Shown: positions 12,195 through 24,165 of the stretch, one piece after another
How positions within the stretch are numbered: the first letter of the stretch is position 1
How the letters are laid out: every line of letters starts with the position of its first letter
DNA from: Cucumis sativus
Lineage: Eukaryota; Streptophyta; Magnoliopsida; Cucurbitales; Cucurbitaceae
Reading direction: 5' to 3'
Assembly: GCF_000004075.3 (NCBI RefSeq)
Contig: NC_026657.2
Location: 4,526,001 to 4,590,000 of the forward strand
DNA length: 64,000 bases
Notes under the pieces: generated by a model
Told to the model about the DNA's origin: nothing
The model's input: the letters and a program-made list of their open reading frames with translations, nothing else
Databases searched by the model: none
Program-made: the position numbers and the translations under genes

Positions 12195-12825
12195 TCATCC
12201 AACATAAAAACATGTGCGAGATAAAACATGAGGGCTTAATAAACTTACTACACATGCATAGAATCACTATAAATAACTTAGAACGGGTAGCAATTTGATT
12301 GTGAAACTTATAGTGAAAGTTTGAAACATGCGAGATGCTGCGAGATAGTTTTGAGATGCGTGTAAGATAAAAACATAAATGCTTAATAAACATGCATAAA
12401 ATCAGATGAAACAGCTTCATGAAGAATTAGTCAATAATAATGACGATGATGAAACTATGGTATAATGTAAAATCCGTACCAATAACAAGGTTTGTTCTAC
12501 GCACCTATCTCGCACGTTTCAAACGTTCACTATGAGTTTCACAGTCAAATTGCTACCCCTCATAAGTCATTTAGAGTAATTTTGTGCATGTTTAGTAAGT
12601 TTATTGGGCTTAATGTTTTATTTTGCACACATCTCGCACCTACCTCTCACGTTTCAAACTTTCACTATGAGTTTCACAATCAAATTGCTACCTCTCCTAG
12701 GTCATTTAGAGTGATCTTGTGCATGTTTAGTAAGTTTATTAGGCCGAATGTTTTATTTCGCACAAATCTCGCACCTATCTCGCACATTTCAAACTTTAAC
12801 TATTAGTTTCATAATCAACTTTACA
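12195..12825. repeat. About 137-bp repeats in inverted arrangement
   Basis: On the + strand three direct units start near 12508, 12645 and 12779 (ctcgcacgtttcaaac and variants), each followed by tcactatgagtttcaca, caaattgctacc and tgcatgtttagtaagtttat. The left part (about 12195-12412) carries the same unit in reverse orientation (gtagcaatttgattgtgaaa, then gaaagtttgaaacatgcgag), one full copy and one short copy. The two orientations are separated by about 90 bases. The apparent ORFs at 12178-12420 and 12492-12806 are translations of the repeat. Confidence 0.85.
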
Positions 12826-12829
12826 AGGG

Positions 12830-13390
12830 GAGGAAGAAGAGATAGAGACATAATAAATAATGATGAAAAAGAAAAAATTGCCATTACGTTTGTGAGAAGA
12901 AATAGGTGTTGATGGATGGAGAAAATAAAGGTGCCATGGAAGGGAAGGAAAAAGATAAAAGAAGAAAATGAGAGAGAAAATGGAAGGGAAAGATAAAAGA
13001 AAAAATTAAAGAAGGGTAATTTAGACAATTCATCCTCAATTTGTCCTAAAAATCAATTTTTTCAAAATCAATCCCAAAAATCTTTTATCCCTCTATTTTT
13101 GGTAATTTTCAACTAAATTTAGTACTTCGGAGCAGTTTTCAATTAATTATATATTAAATCACTTAAAATGAAAATAAATGAATTTTTATACATCAAATAT
13201 TAATTATGTTTTTAGTGTAACTACTACAAATATTTAAATAAATTCAAATTACATTAACCAATCTTATACCTTTTCATTTAGGGGTTTTTTAAAAATATAA
13301 AAAATTGGTAAAAGATTTATTTCAAAAACTGAAAAAGTCAAGAAGTCCAAAATGAAAAAAATACCAAAAATACTCTAATAAACACACCAT
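12830..13390. other. Intergenic, purine-rich then AT-rich, no gene seen
   Basis: 12820-13010 is G/A-rich low-complexity sequence (gaagaagagatag-like), followed by ordinary AT-rich DNA. No gene or RNA recognised. Confidence 0.5.
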
Positions 13391-13960
13391 TAATCGAACA
13401 CATAAACGTGAGTAATCTTTTTCTAAACGATCGTGTACTATAGTCTAAATAAATGATCTACAATCTTTTAAGTCATGATACATGATCGTGTGTAGTTCTT
13501 TTTAAATATGGGGAAAAGACTTCAATTTTAAACAATCGTGTTAACCATACTAAATGACTGTGTTGACTATGGTAGATGATCGTTTAGAGCATATCTACAC
13601 GATCGTGTAGTTCTTTTTTTAATTGATGAAAAAAAGGTTTCAAATCTAAACGATTGTGTGGACCATGCTAAACGGTCGTGTTGACTATGGTAAGCGATCA
13701 TTTAGTTTATATCCACACGACTGTGTAATTCTTTTTAGACAATGGAAAAAGAGTAAAATCTAAATGATCATGTTCACCCAGCTAAACAATTGTGTTGACA
13801 ATGCTAAGTAATTGTTTAGATAATATCAACACGATCATGTAGTTCTTTTTAAACGATGGAAAAAAAGCTTCAATTTTAATGATTTTGTTGACCATGTGGT
13901 AAAACATCGTGTTGACAATGGTAAATAATCACTTAGATCATGTCAAAATGATATTTAAAC
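13390..13960. repeat. Array of about 117-bp units with acgatcgtgt core
   Basis: The phrase gtagttctttttaaa recurs near 13494, 13610, 13728 and 13843, giving a period of about 117 bp. Each unit holds several short words such as aacgatcgtgt, gttgactatggtaa and gatcatttag. The array is diverged, with single-base changes and small indels. It is the tail of a larger element that continues to about 14260 and is present again, inverted, at the right end of the window. Confidence 0.85.
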
Positions 13961-14260
13961 GATATTTATATTATTGAATATGAGAAATATGAAATAACTT
14001 CAAAGAATCTTGTCGAAAACGATAAAGATGAAATATGAGATTTAAACATAAGAATAAATTGTTTAAAAATAGCAGAAAGAAAATCTAGAAGAGATAAATA
14101 AATCGCAAAGAACAAAAAAAAAAAAAGTAACGAATCGTCCGCAATATCCAAAAGAAAAATCTGAAAATTATGAAAATATTCTACCAGTTTCATGAAATTT
14201 TATTTTTTGTTACACAATCGGTAAATATTTTTATGTTTAAAATTTGTTACGGTTATCAAA
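13960..14260 (-). repeat. Leading part of the 117-bp-repeat element, copy A
   Basis: Read on the minus strand from 14240, this segment contains aaaatatttac, tgtgtaacaaaa, agaatattttcataa, atattgcgg and tttgcgattta in order. The same landmarks in the same order appear on the + strand at 63470-63605. This shows that both arrays belong to one dispersed element family. No protein domain is visible. Confidence 0.7.
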
Positions 14261-14780
14261 ATTAACCTTTCATTTACTTGTATACTTTTTTTTTGTGATT
14301 TTTTTTTTTTTTTTTGCTCATGCGAGTTACAACACTGATTTAGTTTTTATATTTTTGGTGTATTTTATAGTTACTATTAAACTTTTAATAGTTGTTTTTA
14401 TTTATGTCAATGAAAATGATGTGTGAATTAGAAAATTGTAGTTAGTTATGTCAATAGTTCATAAAAAAGTATCTAATCGATTTTATTACTACTATGTCAA
14501 CAATATATCATAATGGTAGAAAAAACTTAATTTATTAGAAATCATGCAGCTAGCAAATGTATTAACTTTTTTAATACAAACATTATTGTATATGATATCA
14601 ATAAGCAAACATATTAAATCTATAGTCCATCAACATATTATCAGATATTAATAAGCAAGAATATTAAATGTTCCAAGTGTATCACAATACATAAGATATA
14701 TAAGAATCTTATAAGACATGTGTATCATTTATCCACCCTTAAGTACTTAGTGTATCAATATGAAAAGGTAAAATAGTTCA
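14260..14780. other. Intergenic, AT-rich with weak agtgtatc repeats
   Basis: A long T run lies at 14298-14314. The words tattaaat, agtgtatca and ataagatatata are scattered at 14580-14760. No gene recognised. Confidence 0.5.
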
Positions 14781-14783
14781 TTT

Positions 14784-15282
14784 TATTACAGGAAAAAAAA
14801 GGTCTACAATAGCTAGCTAAATACGTTATCGCAGACATTTTATAGCATTTTACAAAAAGTCATGATAGTCCACGCTTTTAAAACTCTAAAATTTTAATAG
14901 CGCTTTATAAAAACTATAAAAAGCATACATTTTGAAAAGGTTATAAAAACATCTTTGTAATAGCGTATCTTCTATTTATATCATTTATGATGGCGTTTTT
15001 CCAAAGTTATGAAAAACCTTTTATAGTGTCTCATGAAAGCTATAAAAACTGTGCATTTTGATGGCGTTTTGGAAAGGTTATTAAAATAACATTGTAATAG
15101 CATTTCTTTTATTTATATTATTTATAATAGTGTATTGTTAAAGCTTTTTATATTATTCATGTCAAGAAAATCTATTTAAAAAGCTTATAATATAGAAAGA
15201 GTTCGTACCATCAAAATGTTATTTTCACAAACGATTTATATTGTCATGTACCAAATGCTTTTTTTTTTTTTCTCCTATAGTG
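14784..15282. mobile_element. Short non-autonomous CACTA-like element
   Basis: The right end read inward on the minus strand is CACTATAGGAGAAAAAA, a typical CACTA terminus. The left end, tattacaggaaaaaaaaggt, matches it apart from changes in the first bases. Between them are subterminal repeats of the kind tttataaaaa, aatagcg and gcattttgatggcgttt in both orientations, as in CACTA ends. The about 500-bp length and the lack of coding sequence indicate a deletion derivative. A 3-bp target duplication was not convincing (ttt versus tct). The transposase gene on its right is probably a relative. Confidence 0.6.
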
Positions 15283-15499
15283 TCTATAACCAACCATTAG
15301 TTACAAAAAGGTAATATGATATATAAATGTAAAACACTTGAAGCTAATTGTTGTGTCTTAGAAATGATATTTTTGGGGTTTGTACAATTGTTCTTTTATC
15401 AACCTACAAAAAAATTATGAACAAAAACTAAATGAGTAATTATGTTTATACACAGATTTTGGTAGAAAAAAGCTAGCTAGAAGTTAATAGTTAAAGAAT

Positions 15500-17450
15500 A
15501 TACATACTTAAAATAACTTTGTCAACAGGTCATGTTACTGTGCTTCCAACAACATCCTCAATGTATATCATCTCTGAGTTAGGTCTCCATAAAAATGCAT
15601 ATGACTTCTTTGGCAATTCCACCCGAACTCTAACAACATGTGGACCGAGAGGAACATGGTGAACAGTAACTTTAGGATCATTTGAGGATCATCGACCTTC
15701 AGCAACCACCACTTCTGTACCACCCCAATCTAGCATTGTGCACTTGCAAAGAGTATTATTGTTATTAATACTTTATACCAACGAGGCAATATAAAATGCA
15801 ATATTAAACATAATGAGTAAGTTATAACAATTAGGAATAAACAATTACAGACCTTACCAGAGGTGAAGTTCCAATCAGTTTAGTAGCAATATTGTTAAAA
15901 ATTTGATCATTTGTAGCGTTAGAAAGTTGGTCTCTTCCATTACTCTAAAGTTAGAAAATAGAAAAATAATGCATACAAGTTAAACAATTAGAAATAAAGA
16001 GTATAAACCTATGTTAAAGTATGCTACGAAACTTCATACTTGTGATTTAAGAAGGTGGGATATTAAAAGATTTTATTTGAGACATTTCAACCTCCATCTT
16101 CTCACACATTTCTTTGAGTTTGACATATTGGCCATACTTTTTAGATAATAAACAAAAATTCGATGAGGTGACTCCAAATCCAAATGCTCTAATATGATCC
16201 CGATTTGGATCAAGAACTTTACTTATTGTATCGTTTGCCACATTGTTTGAAGAAATGTTTATCCCTTCATTGTCAATCTCTTTGATGTGCTCGTAAATTG
16301 CATAAATGCGTAAATACTCATTTCTCTAAAGCCAACACCAACTAGTTTTTTCCACAACTCCCCTTCCCCGAAAAAAGATATCATAAAGCAACACATACTC
16401 AACAAATGGTTTTAGTCATTCAAAGAAGATCTAGTACAACTTCACAACTCAACAAGTCAAGTATTTGATATTCCCCCGACTCATACATTTCTAAAGCCAA
16501 CAACAACTAATGAAAACATCTTTAAGCATCCTTTTCAACCCCCTCCCCTCTCCAAAAAAAAAATAAAAATCATAAAAGTAACACATACTCAACAAATGGT
16601 TTTAATCATTCAAAGAACATCTACTACAACTCCACAACTCCACAACTCAACAAGTCAAGTATTTGATTTTTCCTAACTCACACATTTCTAAAGCCAACAA
16701 AACCAATGAAAACATCTTTAAACATCCTTTTCTACACCCCCTCCCCCTCCAAAAAAAAAAAAAATCATAAAGTAACACATATACTTCAAGAAATGGTTTT
16801 AGTCATTAAAAAAAATATCAGTAGTAGAACTCCATAACTAAACAAATCAAGTATTTCTCCTAACTCATACATTTCTAAAGCCAACAACAACTAATCAACA
16901 AATGTTTATTGAATAAAAGAGATTTTGAAACTTTACCAATGTTTCTGCAACTTCCGAGTTAACGGGAGTTCCATCTTTCTTCCTATGTGCTCTAGTCCAT
17001 AGTTCGACCCTTGTCCCCGATGATGGGTCTGAACAATTTTTTTCTTCAAAAAATGCAATGTAGTTAGATATAGTACTAAATTTAACAAAATCATTATATT
17101 TTTAATTTAGAATAATCAATACCATATATTCTCCCGAGCGAACTTAACCCTTACGACTACATGCATGTGGAAGTTGCCTCTTCATCAAACACGTACAAAT
17201 GTATTAATCATCAAAAGCATTAAATGTACGTATGTATCTTTTAAAACAAATGGCATTGACTTACCTTGAATCTTGAACTCTTCTTTTCTTTCACACAGTT
17301 CATCCAATCTTGCATAGATTGTATATTGGATGACTTCATTTTACACAGTCATTCATTGTTAGAAGTTGATTGAATTTGTTTCACCACTCCTGCTCACCAC
17401 AATCTATCCATCTTTTGGAAAAAATCTCCTTTTTGTCAATCTTCCTTAGC
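15500..17450 (-). pseudogene. CACTA (En/Spm-type) transposase-related gene, decayed
   Basis: Minus-strand exons encode parts of plant CACTA proteins. At about 16940-17045 SGTRVELWTRAHRKKDGTPV matches the Transposase_24 region (family: W..TH..KDG.PV). At 16050-16235 ISKVLDPNRDHIRAFGFGV is followed by a short coiled-coil-like KLKEMCEKMEVEMSQIK. At 15525-15745 LDWGGTEVVVAEGR, a stop, then VHHVPLGPHVVRVRVELPKK and FLWRPNSEMIYIEDVVGSTV match the TNP1-type C-terminal domain. An in-frame stop after AEGR (near 15690) disables the product. Introns separate the exons, and one carries its own direct repeats (16325-16900). The N-terminal TNP2-like part was not found. Confidence 0.8.
16325..16900. repeat. 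Direct repeats of 166-197 bp within a transposase intron
   Basis: The word ctaaagccaac starts at 16325, 16491, 16688 and 16875. Each interval contains cataaag(t/c)aacacata, aaatggttttagtcatt and aacaagtcaagtatttg, with poly-A tracts of different lengths after a C-rich run (ccccctccc). Three units of 166, 197 and 187 bp are visible. They lie between the two Transposase_24-like exons and have no coding potential. Confidence 0.85.
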
Positions 17451-20400
17451 ATTGTATCTTAACTACAATATTTCAAATAATTCAAAGATAATGTTCATAA
17501 ATAGGCCAAGAGTAAAAAATAATAGAAGAAAATAAACAAGAAGACAATAGAAAGAACAAGTATGAAGAAAGCTAAGAAAGAAAAAAAGTAATAAGTGCAT
17601 TAGAGTCAACATATCATAAATATGAATTTAAAGCAAAGCAAACGAGAACCCAAAAATCCAGCTCTCTTCTCAAAAAGTATATAAACAACATCATAAAAGC
17701 AAAGGTAACAAGAACCCACACTTCAAAACAAAGCCAGTATTGAAGCCACAAGGGCATTTGGAAAAAGAGTAAAAGAAAGGGGTATAATAGAAAAGCATGA
17801 GCATAGTGAAGAAGATAGCCCAAACAAAGAGAATATGAATGAAAATATTTATTGGGTTGCTGTGATATGCGCCCAAAATGCCTCTCGGGATCGAACAATC
17901 CATACCTACCCATTGAAATCAATAAATAATCAAGTTGAATGGAAGATGAAATTTGGAAGGAAATGGATACGATAAAGAAAGGGAAGAACAAGTGGGTTTA
18001 AATTTTAGAGATATGTTTGTCAAAAGAAATAATAATTAATTATATAGTTATTATTAAATTTGTAATCTAAAGAAACTTCAAATAATCAACAACAGATATT
18101 CATGTCTATTAATCTTGTATGAGGGCTAAACACTAACTCACTAAAACGAATTAATTGACAAAATCAAATTGAACGAAATTAAAATTTTAGATTTCTACTA
18201 AAGCATTGATATAAAAAACCAAAAATGAATCAAACCAAACATTTGTATTTCAATTCATATACCTCCAACTCCATAATTTTCAATTTCATTCAATTTTGCT
18301 GTCTAATGAGACCACCAAAAATTCCAGGCTTGTATGAATATGAATGAAATATTAAAAAGAATATACATACATACATGAAACAACAAAACATTTCTCTTAT
18401 TTAAGAAGAAAAAACTTATTTTATTAATTAAAATAATTTATAAAATTAACATCTTGGCATGGATCCATTGGTCAAAAGAAATAATAATATATAATAATAG
18501 TTTGAGAAACATGAATTATCAATATGATTCTTAAATAAGATTGATAAAACTTTAAAGGTTAGAATTTGAGAGGCACCCAATAGACAATTCTAACCAATTT
18601 CAGGTTGCTAAGTCATTAGTTTTTCACAATCAAAGTTTGTAAAGGCTTACTTATTTACAATTCACACAACCAACAATCCAAGTTTTGTTTTGTTTTATCT
18701 CTAGGTAAGAAACTGCACTTTCATTGAGAGAAAAGTATATTGGAAGATACAAAAAACAGAGTCCTCCCACAAACTAATTGCAAAAAATTCAAATCAAGCT
18801 CATAATTATAAAAATGTTAGGTTACAGACACTCATGAACGCATTAAAACTAGCAACCTACTCGAACATCGAACCCTTTTCTCACGACAACCTCCTTAAAT
18901 AATCTACCATATTTCTCAAGACATTATACACACTAAACAAAAAAACAAACCTACTACAAAATCCTGCCCTCATATCAAACTGGAGGAGTACCTCAGTCAT
19001 AATACCACAAGTCATGCCTCGAGCTAAACGTAAACCAAACGACCAAGGAACCTTATGAATTTAATTAGTTGGTTCTCCCATGTGACCTCCATACGTGAAA
19101 ATATTCAACTTAGAATAAAAATAAGTTTAAGCACAAGTTGTTAACAAACCTATGACTAACAAGAAGGATAAAACCCCTTGAACAGAAAAACTAGAATGTA
19201 AAAAGGAACTTTCGTAACAGCCAGACATTTAGGAATCTAGACACATAGTCAAAACTCAGACATCCTGGGATCTATTAACAAAATCAAAGCAAAGAGTTAC
19301 ATTTATTTTAAAACCAACTTGAATTCAACATTTATAAAAACTCATATACTAACCAATTCAAACTCAATTTTTTGGGATCCCAGATAGAATATTGGAAAAC
19401 CTCCAAATTCATTAAGACAACCAAATAAACACAACGAAAAACAAGAAAAGAAACTTGAACTAAACATGGAAATGGTTCAAATAGATTATCTCCCATGCCA
19501 CTTTGATCCGACTCTACTGCCAGCCTAGGTTCTTTTCGTTCTTAACTCAAAAGAAAGTTTTGGAAGAAGAAAAAAGGCAAATATTTTTTAAAACACAGAG
19601 TAAGAGTCCGAGAAACGGATCATGCAAAAGCAACATGCAGGTTTTATATAGAGGGAACTGATCATGTAGCCTAATTAATAAAAGGAGAGAAATTTCCGAG
19701 AAACTAGCTAAGTCTTTATTATGAATGAGAAAATATGTAATACAAGGGGATTCTATTTTTATAGAGAATTACAAAAAATCCTAGAAGGATAACTATAGGG
19801 GGGTTAACAACTAATTTGGTAATTAAAACATAATTAATCAATGATTAACCAAGAAAAGAATTTCAGAACCCAAGTCAGAAATGGATGGATCAGTGTTGAA
19901 AACCTAATTGAGGCAACAAGGTATAGGAATCACCAACTCTACCAACATGGATTTTATTTAAGCCGAGTGGCTTGGTTTGAAAGGGTGATGGAAAACAGAA
20001 GGTGGGTTATGGCGTCTTGTTCACTTCACACACGCAACCAAATGGAATAATGAAAACTCTTTGAAGCGATAAACATTTCAGAGGGTTGAAGTTTCGAATA
20101 GAATTGAATCAAAAAAGATGAGAAAAATAAAATATAACACTACTATCGAGATACAAAGAGGAGAAGACATCAATAGCTTATACTATAAGAGGATGATAAC
20201 AAACAACAAACATAAACAATGGTCTTGGAATAATAGAAGAAAGACATATCTATGATATATTTAAAAATTTATTGAGGTATTTTAAAAAGCAAAAGTGAAA
20301 GGACTCACACTTTTAAGTGCGAGGTGTGATTTTGGACAAAAATGAAAAGACCTTGCAAAATCTCAACCGACTTGAAAAAATAGTATACAACCTATTCTCT

Positions 20401-20940
20401 CAGTCTATACTTCTCAAAAGAGTAAGGTAAAGGAACACAAATCGAGAAGTCAAAAGTCTAACAACATTCAACAAAAACAACACCAAACCAAAAGTTCACT
20501 CTTTATCACCAACAAATGTGGTTGCTAGAAATGCAAAATGTTTAAGTTATTGTGATACTTTTCATGTGTGTTTTTTAAAAGAAAGATTTAGATGAAAGAC
20601 CTAAATTTATTAAGAAATTTCACGAATGTCATAAATTATGATTTATTTTTTTATTAGGTTTTCGTAAATTTTTATGACATTTATAACCTTATAATAATTA
20701 TTAATTATATATAATTTTTTAAATTAAATTCAAATGATTTTCTTATTTATATTATAATAAATTAATTTTATGTAAATGACAACTTCCTTCCTTATTTGAC
20801 CGAGTAATTAAGGTATAAATTTATTATGGAAATTAATTAGAAGTATTTTATTAATTCAATATAAAATAATTTTTTTTAATATGGAATCATTTAATGATTA
20901 AAAATAGCATTATATCATTATTTGCATCACCCTTCAACAT
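17450..20940. other. Intergenic, probable retrotransposon debris
   Basis: No intact domain was recognised. A minus-strand frame at 17614-17991 is rich in Phe/Leu and has no family I know. 19690-19830 resembles a leftward-pointing LTR (ctttattatgaatgag, then ttctatttttatagagaatt), similar in style to the solo LTR at 9.4 kb but without clear ends. 20630-20690 holds a short imperfect inverted repeat around atgtcataaat/atttttatgacat. The rest is AT-rich. Confidence 0.4.
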
Positions 20941-22250
20941 TCTGAGATAAAAATTCTGGCGTCGACGAAGATATCGTCTTCTTCATAATTTAATTTCGAT
21001 TGTTTCTTCCATCAATTTCGCTGTTATCAGTATTATTCTTCAATTTGGTTCTTTAGTTTATTTCGAAATTTCGTTTTATATACAACTTTCGGTTAGTTGT
21101 CTTTCTCAATTACTTTCTTTTTCTTCAAATTTCAATCAATTACTTTTGTTTTCCTTTTCTTCAAATTTCGTACTTTACCGAGATTTTACTTACACATATA
21201 TACCACTTCATATATACAATATGACATATGTATTCTTTCTTCTTTCATTTCGTACATATATTTTTTTTCTTAAAAAAATTGTGCTTTCTTTTTCAGTTTT
21301 ATAGCAAATATTCTGGTCATGTTTCTTTTATTTTGTTTAATTTTTTATAGTTCGACATATAATTTTTATTAAATATCCCGTCGTTCGCATATACTATGAT
21401 ATACCACTGAATAATAAATTTATGTTATATGATTTGTAACATATATACTACCGCATATATTCAATAATATATACATTTTTTTTTAATGTTCTGTGCTTTT
21501 TTCTTACTCCGTTTAACATAGATTATTTATCCGACCAATATTTTTTTTCATTCTTACATATATACTACTGCATAATACATATATCTTATGTGATTTATCA
21601 CATTACTATTCAATACATTCAATAATACATGAATGATGTTATCATCGATATACTCAATATACCATAGTGTATTTCAAATACAAAATTAAAATTCTTACTA
21701 ACCTTAAATGAACAATATATACTATAATATACTCATAACCACTATTGTTTCAAACATAACTTATTATTTATTACATCTAAAATAAAAACACATGAGCCAG
21801 CTTAACAAATTGATAGCATAATCTTTCATTCATAAAATATACAATGTATTGTTTCATATATACTATTCATAAACCAATTTAACATTCAACCATTTTTTTT
21901 TTCATACAATTCCTTGGATCTTCAATTCTTTCATCAAAGCCTCTCTCTAGCCCATGCAAGCCTCTCTTTCTCGGGTGAAGAATGAGACTTTTTATAGGCA
22001 GCTTTTGGAGGAAAATTATTGTTATTCTAGCCAATTCAACCGTGATATTAGCCTTGTCACGTTACATCAACTTCAACTACATCCTTGTCGTCTAGTGAAT
22101 CTTCCTCACGTGATGATGTGATTCCTTGTCTAGAGGTGTTAGTCGCTAAATGTGTTTCCATCGCGTAGTCTTTACGTGAGATGTCCCTTACAATTTACTA
22201 GTTTCTTCCTTTATAATCATCTTGCGTTAAGATATGGAAATTGCGCAAAA
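20940..22250. other. Intergenic, no gene seen
   Basis: The region contains leader-like pyrimidine-rich text (20955-21150) and many copies of acatatatac/catatat words (21180-21760). No gene, RNA or element end could be supported. A possible short minus-strand reading (EEDSLDDKDVVEVDVT, near 22060-22110) is too brief to classify. Confidence 0.4.
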
Positions 22251-22289
22251 CAGGCATAATACTTATGTAAGATGTATTTCGACATACTT

Positions 22290-22590
22290 ATGAATTTACA
22301 AGATAAGTTATGCGTTTTGATCCTCTTCTTATACGTTTTGACCTCATTATTTTGATAAAAGAGGCTATAATAACGGGTATTTATACACGTTATCAATAAT
22401 CTTGCGATAAAACACTAAAAAAGGGTAAAAAAGGCGTGGAGACTTATGCAAGTTGAATTCTCTTATATTTATGAATTTCTGATAGAAGCAACGATTTTGA
22501 CACATTATCATGCGTTTTGGCTCAACTGATCTACCTATAAGGCCATAATTACTTGTATTTCTCTACAAGTTATCACTTGCCTTGTTGCAT
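22290..22590 (-). repeat. Two related LTR-like segments
   Basis: Two segments, at about 22310-22400 and 22485-22585, share gcgttttga, a g(g/a)c(c/t)ataataac-like block and a final (c)acaagttatca-like block. The second matches, in reverse, the left end of the insertion at 30438 (tgataacttgtagaaataca, then ttattatggcc). They are probably pieces of one LTR family. Confidence 0.5.
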
Positions 22591-22857
22591 CTTATTGTAA
22601 CATCACAAATTTTTAGAGATTTTTTATCTTAAATTATTTGGTTAACCTTGAGGATTGGGATTAAAACTGAATTCTTTGGTTAAGATAATTTATGTTGAAA
22701 TTTACGAAATTTTAAAATAACTAATTTATTGGAGAACATTTGGTCAACTAAAAGAATTGGGAATTTGAGTTGATTTGGAATCTTGAAAGAAAAAAATTGG
22801 TTTTGGTGGAATTGGAATTAATTAAGTATATATATATATATATGGACATGTATATAA

Positions 22858-24165
22858 GGAAAATTGCACCAAATACCACAAATTATAAAATAAATGTAAT
22901 TTATAGTACAAGGGAACAATATTTGCAAAAATAAATTTTTTTACCAGTTATAGGGTAATTTTTTTTTAGATGTCAATTTTGCTCTTCAATTTCCTTCCTC
23001 TCATGTTACCGATGATGATTTCTATCAATGACATCAAGCATGTCAATATATTTTTCATGAATTTATCACTGATAACTTAAATTTGAATTTCTAAATGATA
23101 TAAATCTTGATAGCATAACTTGTAATCAATAATTTATTTCAACAAAACTTGCAACTATATCAATTTTATTTATGTTATCAATAATAGAAGTTATCATATT
23201 GATAGTATGTTATTAGTGATTCAAAGCTATTATCGACAACATGTTAATCAGATCTCTTTTCTTTGTCCATTTGTGCTAAAAACAAGCAACCACAATATCA
23301 CTTCATAGTAGCATTACCTTGATGCCATTGGTATATAGTAGCCTATTAGGGATATTACTTATAGATGCTATCAATGATCATATCCTTTTATTTCTATCGT
23401 TGATAGATATTATAAGTGATAGCAATAGAAGAATATCATTGATAAAAAATATCAATTGATAGCCTAATTTAATTCGCTCAATTTAAAATTGATATGTTTA
23501 CCAAGGAGATATCACTTATAAAAAATGTCCTTGTAATGATATCACTTATATTTGCTATCAATGATATCCTGCAATCATTGATAAATAATATTAGTGATAT
23601 CATTTTATATTGATAGAAATATAGAAAAATTACTTATAATAGCTATCATGAATATCAATTGATAGCAACATCACTAATAGAAGACATCAGTTATAGCAAC
23701 TAATATCACATTTCTCAAAATTGAAAGCTATCGTCGGTAGTAGTTATCAACAATAGCAGCTAATTATAGCAACTGATACCATATTTCTCAAATTGAAAGT
23801 TACTCTACCTTGAGTGGCTATCATTGATAATAAAAGCTATCCCTAATAGTCGTTGTCAATAATATCAACTAATAAAATATTTCTTCAATTAAAAGTTATC
23901 ATTCATAGTATCTATCAATGATAGCAACATATAATAGTTGACGATTGCTATTAATTATAGCTTTCAATTTAAGAAAACTGGAAATAAAATATTTGTAATG
24001 GTGACATGTTAACACTAATAGTAGCAATTAGTGATAACAACTATTATCAATATTCACTAATTGTAGCTATTAGGGATAGCTTTCAAAGTGACATCTATAA
24101 TATTCACTAATTGTAGCTATTAGGGATGGCTTTCAAAGTGACATCTAATAATGACACGACGTGGG
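22858..24165. repeat. Dense diverged repeats of tatcaatgatagc type, with a 50-bp duplication
   Basis: From about 23040 to 24130 the words tatcaatgata, gatagc, ttgatagc and their reverse complements recur very often, so both strands look alike. At the end, a 50-bp unit starting tattcactaattgtagctat is tandemly duplicated (24051-24100 and 24101-24150) with one change (gggatagc/gggatggc). The left edge (ggaaaattgcaccaaatacc) looks like the border of a non-autonomous element. No coding sequence is present. Confidence 0.7.

Noticed and set aside
12178-12806. Frames of 80 and 104 residues with repeated SHVSNFHYEFHNQIAT text
   Set aside because: The repeated peptide simply reflects the roughly 137-bp DNA repeat and is read on both strands of the inverted arms.
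13390-13960. CRISPR-like regular spacing
   Set aside because: Units are diverged throughout with no constant repeat and unique spacer; the context is a plant nuclear genome, so it is an ordinary tandem array.
17614-17991. 125-residue minus-strand frame with hydrophobic stretches
   Set aside because: No family recognised, composition is explained by A-rich + strand, and it lies beside a decayed CACTA gene. Kept only as a remark in the intergenic entry.
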